Assembly (NCBI GenBank): GCA_023251005.1
Contig: JAHEZR010000035.1
Span: 1-8,599, forward strand
DNA: 8,599 nt
Direction: 5' to 3'
Source: Ignavibacteriota bacterium
Lineage (GTDB): Bacteria; Bacteroidota; UBA10030; JAHEZR01
Made by a program: the position numbers and the translations under genes
Shown: positions 6,964-8,599 of the stretch, one piece after another
How the letters are laid out: every line of letters begins with the position of its first letter
Position numbering within the stretch: position 1 is the stretch's first letter
The notes under the pieces: model-generated
The model's database searches: none
Seen by the model: the letters and a program-made list of their open reading frames with translations, nothing else
What the model was told of the DNA's origin: nothing

Positions 6964-8599
6964 TTAAGAACTCACGACCTTCGCCTTCTTTCTCACTTTT
7001 TTCACCACTTTCTCCCCAACTGGCTCCTCCACTACAGCTACTTCCTCCTTCGGCATCACGATCAGATCACGGAACCCTGCGAGGCCCGTGCCAGCAGGAA
7101 TGAGCCGTCCCATGATGACGTTTTCCTTCAAACCAAGTAGGTGGTCGACCTTAGCTTCTATAGCCGCATCGGTCAGAACTTTCGTGGTTTCTTGGAAAGA
7201 GGCCGCCGAGATGAAGCTCTCCGTTGAGAGCGCTGCAGTTGTAATACCGAGAAGGATTGGTTCCGAGGTAGCTGGCTCAGCGTCACGATACTCCGCGACC
7301 TTCTTCGCTTTCTTCCGCAGCTCGGAGTTTGCCTCCCTGACTTTTTTCTTCAGCACTGACTGAGCATTTTTGAACTTCGAATCTCCCTTGCTTTCAACGA
7401 CCACCTTACCTTGGATGCCTTCATTCTCCTCAATCACCTTCAGTTTGTCCACGTAGTCACCTTCTAGGAATCGTGTGTCGCCTGGATCCACAACACGAAC
7501 CTTTTGCATCATCTGTCGAACGATGATCTCAATATGCTTATCATTAATCTTCACGCCTTGCATGCGATAAACTTCCTGGATCTCATTCACGAGATATTCC
7601 TGAACAGCGCCCACTCCTTTGATCCGGAGGATATCATGTGGATCAATCGCGCCATCGGAGAGTCGTTCGCCTGCACGAATGACATCGTTGTTCTGTACGA
7701 GGATGTGCTTACCGAGCGGCACAGAGTACACACGTTTGTCTTTCCCATCGTGACTCGTCACAATAATTTCGCGAGAGCCGCGACGCTGGGGACCGAATTT
7801 CACGACGCCGTCGATTTCTGATACGATAGCCGGATCGCCCGGGCTGCGAGCCTCAAAAAGCTCTGTGACGCGCGGGAGCCCGCCCGTGATGTCGCGGGTT
7901 TTCCCGATATCCCGAGGAATCTTGACAAGGATTCCACCCGTCTTGACCTCTTCGCCATCATCAATAATCAAATGTGCCCGAGTGGGAATTATGTAACTGC
8001 CGAGCTTATGGCCCTTCTTGCCGACTACAGTAATCGTGGGGCTCAAGCTTCGATCTCGGGAATCGATAACGACCTTCTGGATGTGACCCGTTTGTTCGTC
8101 TGGCTCCTCACGGTACGTTACGTTCTCCTTCAGGTCGTGGTAGTGAATGACGCCATCGTGCTCTGAGACTATGACAGCATTGTAGGGATCCCATTCGTAG
8201 ATGATGTCTCCACGACGTACGGAACCACCATCTGCTATTAGGAGACTGGCACCGTAGGGAACATCGTACTTTGTAAGAATTCGGTTGTCTTCATCGAGGA
8301 TGTTGATGACACCACTTCGGCCCGAAACAATGATTCTCGCATCGCCGTTGCTTCTGTAATCGATGCTCTTGATGCCCTCGTACTTCACCTTTCCGTCGAA
8401 CTTGGACACAATCTGAGATTGAGCAGCAATTAGACTGGCCGTTCCACCGGTGTGAAACGTTCGAAGTGTGAGCTGAGTCCCCGGCTCACCAATCGATTGT
8501 GCTGCGATGATGCCGACGGCTTCACCAACTTCGACCATATTTCCTGTCGTGAGGTTTCTACCGTAGCATTTCGCACAGATACCGCGTTTCGCCTCGCAA
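6964..8599 (-). CDS. rpoC: RNA polymerase beta' subunit, 3' part
   Basis: Beta' forms much of the polymerase clamp and active site. Only the last 544 residues are visible; the reading frame continues past the window edge, so the ATG at 8538 is internal and not a start. Counting from the first complete codon, cysteines at 1, 8 and 11 (C-x6-C-x2-C, ending in CYGR) supply three ligands of the second zinc site. [18 protein letters not shown] (about 32-49) is the trigger-loop N-terminal helix with the catalytic Arg and His. A SI3-type insertion occupies about 54-229, before DITGGLPRV (236-244). [13 protein letters not shown] (351-363), [14 protein letters not shown] (462-475) and [16 protein letters not shown] (about 500-515) follow. 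A charged, lysine-rich insertion at about 384-446 is roughly 40 residues longer than in E. coli and resembles Bacteroidetes/Chlorobi beta'. The tail is basic. The stop TAA is 85 bases before rpsL; rpoB is expected just beyond the window. Confidence 0.98.
   Translation of the reverse strand, partial: CEAKRGICAKCYGRNLTTGNMVEVGEAVGIIAAQSIGEPGTQLTLRTFHTGGTASLIAAQSQIVSKFDGKVKYEGIKSIDYRSNGDARIIVSGRSGVINILDEDNRILTKYDVPYGASLLIADGGSVRRGDIIYEWDPYNAVIVSEHDGVIHYHDLKENVTYREEPDEQTGHIQKVVIDSRDRSLSPTITVVGKKGHKLGSYIIPTRAHLIIDDGEEVKTGGILVKIPRDIGKTRDITGGLPRVTELFEARSPGDPAIVSEIDGVVKFGPQRRGSREIIVTSHDGKDKRVYSVPLGKHILVQNNDVIRAGERLSDGAIDPHDILRIKGVGAVQEYLVNEIQEVYRMQGVKINDKHIEIIVRQMMQKVRVVDPGDTRFLEGDYVDKLKVIEENEGIQGKVVVESKGDSKFKNAQSVLKKKVREANSELRKKAKKVAEYRDAEPATSEPILLGITTAALSTESFISAASFQETTKVLTDAAIEAKVDHLLGLKENVIMGRLIPAGTGLAGFRDLIVMPKEEVAVVEEPVGEKVVKKVRKKAKVVSS

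Overview
This window is a block of core translation and transcription genes. It reads entirely from the minus strand and joins the rpoBC, str and S10 ribosomal clusters. In transcription order, from high to low coordinates, it holds: rpoC (RNA polymerase beta', 3' part only), rpsL (S12), rpsG (S7), fusA (EF-G), tuf (EF-Tu), rpsJ (S10), rplC (L3), rplD (L4), rplW (L23) and rplB (L2, 5' part only). All eight complete genes are full length for their families with intact key motifs. I see no frameshift, mobile element, repeat array, CRISPR or RNA gene, and no stretch over 100 bases without a gene.

The organism looks like a member of the FCB superphylum (Chlorobi / Ignavibacteria / Bacteroidetes and related candidate phyla). 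The beta' fragment carries an insertion inside the trigger loop and a second charged insertion before the C-terminal conserved block, a combination I recall from Bacteroidetes/Chlorobi-type polymerases. Most start codons lack a Shine-Dalgarno sequence, which is also typical of that group. However, tuf sits directly after fusA, and a textbook sigma70-type promoter (TTGACA, 17 bp, TATATT) precedes rpsL. Both point away from Bacteroidetes proper and toward Chlorobi/Ignavibacteria or an allied lineage. This placement rests on remembered family sequences, not on a search.

Regulation can be read at three points. An AT-rich 85-base gap after rpoC holds the strong promoter, so rpsL-rpsG-fusA-tuf can be transcribed independently of rpoBC. 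A Rho-independent hairpin follows tuf, only about 30 bases before rpsJ, with no visible promoter in between; it may act as a partial terminator that sets the ratio of translation-factor to ribosomal-protein transcripts. tuf has the one well-placed Shine-Dalgarno sequence, and rpsJ has a looser one.

I found no evidence of an undescribed biological system. The points worth a second look are regulatory: the TTG start of rpsL, the tuf-rpsJ hairpin, the uneven use of Shine-Dalgarno sites, and the promoter that splits rpoC from the str genes.
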